A stretch of 64,000 nt of DNA from contig NZ_JACIBK010000004.1 in the NCBI RefSeq assembly GCF_014195325.1, positions 248,001 to 312,000 on the forward strand. The letters are read 5' to 3'. The translations under genes were made by a program, and so were the position numbers. The notes below the pieces were generated by a model. That model had not been told where the DNA came from. It saw only the letters and a list, made by a program, of their open reading frames with translations, and ran no database searches. This document shows positions 62,564 to 64,000 of this stretch, piece by piece (positions within the stretch are counted from its first letter, which is position 1; each line of letters begins with the position of its first letter). This DNA is from Rhizobium sp. BK650. GTDB lineage: Bacteria > Pseudomonadota > Alphaproteobacteria > Rhizobiales > Rhizobiaceae.

Positions 62564-62875
62564 TCAAAGCTTGGTGCGATTGCCCAGGTTGTCGATCATC
62601 TGCAGCACGTTGCCATCCGTCTTGATCGTGATGCAGTTGGTCTGCTTGTTGGGGAAAAGAACGCAGATCTGCCCGTTCGAAATCTTGTAGCCGTTAGGAT
62701 TACCCTTACGGTATTCATAACCGTTCGGGGCTCTCTCCAATTCGCTGGCACCCTTCAGGCGCTGACGGATCTCATTTTCTCTTGCGTTTCGGAACTGGAC
62801 GTTTTCGGCGAATGCAATATGCGAGGAGGCCAATGTTGCGATCACGCCGATGAGAAGTGAGCGGCTTGGCAGCAT
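62564..62875 (-). CDS. Small exported protein of unknown function
   Basis: A 103-residue protein with signal peptide MLPSRSLLIGVIATLASSHI, probably cleaved after AFA before ENVQ. The mature region has a charged helix (NEIRQRLKGASELERAPNGY) and a short beta part with two Cys (GQICVLFPNKQTNCITIKTD). The two Cys could form a disulfide. I do not recognise the family. It is divergent from the small gene at 62922 with 46 bases between. Confidence 0.6.
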   Translation of the reverse strand: MLPSRSLLIGVIATLASSHIAFAENVQFRNARENEIRQRLKGASELERAPNGYEYRKGNPNGYKISNGQICVLFPNKQTNCITIKTDGNVLQMIDNLGNRTKL

Positions 62876-62921
62876 GTGGTAAACTCCAGGCGATGGTCTG
62901 CGGGAAACTGACGAGAGTGAA

Positions 62922-63164
62922 ATGATCAGGATTGTTCTTATTCTAGCTTTAGCAATGCTCGCCAGTAATGCAATGGCTGTCGATCCGAGAAATCCGCGTG
63001 TCAGCGAGCAGAACTACCAGGATTGTCGCCGCTTTCCCGAGCGTTGCGCCGGTGACGACCGCAACCGCAATCGCCGGGACTATTATCGCGACAACACCCG
63101 CCAGGGCTCGGGCCAATATATCTACCGCGGCGAGCGCCGCATATGGACGGATGAATCGCGCTGA
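62922..63164 (+). CDS. Small exported Arg/Asn-rich protein of unknown function
   Basis: An 80-residue protein with signal peptide MIRIVLILALAMLASNAMA cleaved before VDPRN. The mature 61 residues are highly charged, with two Cys spaced seven apart (QDCRRFPERC) and a basic, Tyr-rich tail (NRNRRDYYRDNTRQGSGQY). No family is known to me. It reads divergently from the exported protein at 62564, so the two may be co-regulated. Confidence 0.5.
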   Translation: MIRIVLILALAMLASNAMAVDPRNPRVSEQNYQDCRRFPERCAGDDRNRNRRDYYRDNTRQGSGQYIYRGERRIWTDESR

Positions 63165-63223
63165 GGGGCATCGCAGGCGCCGGATCTCTGCAGGGCAACT
63201 GGGTCTGCCTCCGCCGCCATCAG

Positions 63224-64000
63224 TCAGGGACCGAAAGGAAAAGTTTCCGGATTGCCCCCGGCAGCTTGCTGCCGGTAGAGCGGCGTCAACGCATGGGTTT
63301 CGTCGAACCACAGGAAAGCGTCGTATTGCTGGGGCAGGGAGGTTAGCATGTAGTGGCTCACGCGTTCGGTTTCCGGCCTGTAGATGACACCGATAAAACG
63401 TTGAAGCCGTTGATCGACAAGCCCGGCACGGAGATCCTGGTTGCGGTCGAAATCGAGGAAAAACCGTTCCTTTCCGGCTTGATGACACAGATACTCGTAA
63501 CTCTCCGCAAGTGCTGGATTGATCCTCTTCTTCTCGGCCTGCCCGTCCCATTCGCTCGCGGCTAGAACCTCGCCGGAATGCGTGCCGCAGCCGATGAGGC
63601 TTGTCATGCCGTCGAAACGTTGCCGGCAGAGCTGGCCAAGATTGATCTCATCACGCGCAGCCGCCATATCGGCAAAGCGCGCATCTCCGATGTGGGAATT
63701 ATGCGCCCACACGATCATTTTGGCGTTCGGCCCATGAAAATCGAGGAGATGTTCCACTGTTTCGGCCATGTAGGTGTCGCGCAGGTTCCAGGCTTTCGAG
63801 CCGCCATAATACATGATGCGGTAATATCGCTCTGCCGCTGCCAGGAGCCTCGCTGACTGCGTTGCGTCAAGAAAACCATCATTGTCCTCGCTTTCGCCCA
63901 AAGAGCGGGTCAGGAGTTCCTTGCACTGTTGCGATACGGCGTCCTCGCAGGATTGAAAGGCGTCAGTCAGAATTGCGCGTCCATAGGTCACTGGATTGGT
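63224..64000 (-). CDS. Erythromycin-esterase-like protein, 5' part outside the window
   Basis: The C-terminal 258 residues are visible; the frame stays open through base 64000. MIVWAHNSHIGDARFADMAA is the hallmark H-N-x-H region of the EreA/ChaN-like family (PF05139). It is followed by GGSKAWNLRDTYMAETVEHLL upstream and by HYMLTSLPQQYDAFLWFDET near the end. Despite the family name, chromosomal members in rhizobia are often fused to phosphoribosyltransferases or have other hydrolase roles. Macrolide hydrolysis is not implied. The start lies beyond the right edge. Confidence 0.85.
   Translation of the reverse strand, partial: TNPVTYGRAILTDAFQSCEDAVSQQCKELLTRSLGESEDNDGFLDATQSARLLAAAERYYRIMYYGGSKAWNLRDTYMAETVEHLLDFHGPNAKMIVWAHNSHIGDARFADMAAARDEINLGQLCRQRFDGMTSLIGCGTHSGEVLAASEWDGQAEKKRINPALAESYEYLCHQAGKERFFLDFDRNQDLRAGLVDQRLQRFIGVIYRPETERVSHYMLTSLPQQYDAFLWFDETHALTPLYRQQAAGGNPETFPFGP

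Overview
The window looks like a chromosomal segment of a Rhizobium of the etli/leguminosarum type. The evidence is the rhizobial gene orders (hemB, DUF6163-like, ldtR, ldtP, glyA, nrdR, rib genes; ubiquinol-cytochrome c chaperone, DUF177, plsX, fabH, ihfA, merR), an alphaproteobacterial hdaA, a type III cellulose operon (bcsN-A-B-Z and a TPR gene), and a RIME-like palindromic repeat. Most of it is ordinary core genome. No tRNA, rRNA, CRISPR array, intact IS element or prophage was seen.

Layout. 1-3,226: 5' part of rlmJ (minus), then a molybdopterin oxidoreductase overlapping a Nudix hydrolase. 3,294-5,253: PadR regulator and FAD monooxygenase with a palindromic operator over the promoter. 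5,341-14,300: lone phnM behind a possible Pho box, purM-purN, AI-2E-type permease-hdaA, and ppk-ppx behind a possible Pho box. 14,321-16,847: a phytase-like esterase and a membrane class III nucleotide cyclase (minus). 16,848-20,481: an accessory-looking stretch with about 1 kb of decayed sequence holding a long hairpin, a 622-residue membrane protein with a C-terminal helix-turn-helix, and a convergent small secreted protein. 20,482-29,007: rnd, a Tat-exported multicopper oxidase, aspS, a periplasmic protein of unknown role, parC. 29,156-33,693: SRPBCC protein, AbrB-Doc toxin-antitoxin pair, EamA transporter, bpt, RDD protein, hemB. 33,828-43,407: DUF6163-like protein, ldtR, ldtP, glyA, nrdR, ribD, ribE, three minus-strand genes, ribH, nusB. 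43,603-50,969: hppA, bamE, cytochrome bc1 chaperone, DUF177, plsX, fabH, ihfA, merR. 51,139-60,903: DUF1236 protein and the cellulose operon. 60,904-64,000: HAD phosphatase, outer-membrane barrel protein, two small secreted proteins and the C-terminal part of an erythromycin-esterase-like protein.

How the genes work together. Phosphate metabolism recurs (phnM, ppk, ppx, hppA, possibly the phytase-like esterase), and two of these loci carry Pho-box-like direct repeats. Envelope functions are also clustered: ldtR/ldtP peptidoglycan remodelling, BamE, PlsX/FabH lipid synthesis and cellulose export. The strongest candidates for something new are the membrane-anchored helix-turn-helix protein and its secreted neighbour (17,931-20,176), the Doc-family toxin with Tyr in place of the Fic-motif His, the RIME-like element read in frame through ribD, and the cyclase with altered substrate-specificity residues.
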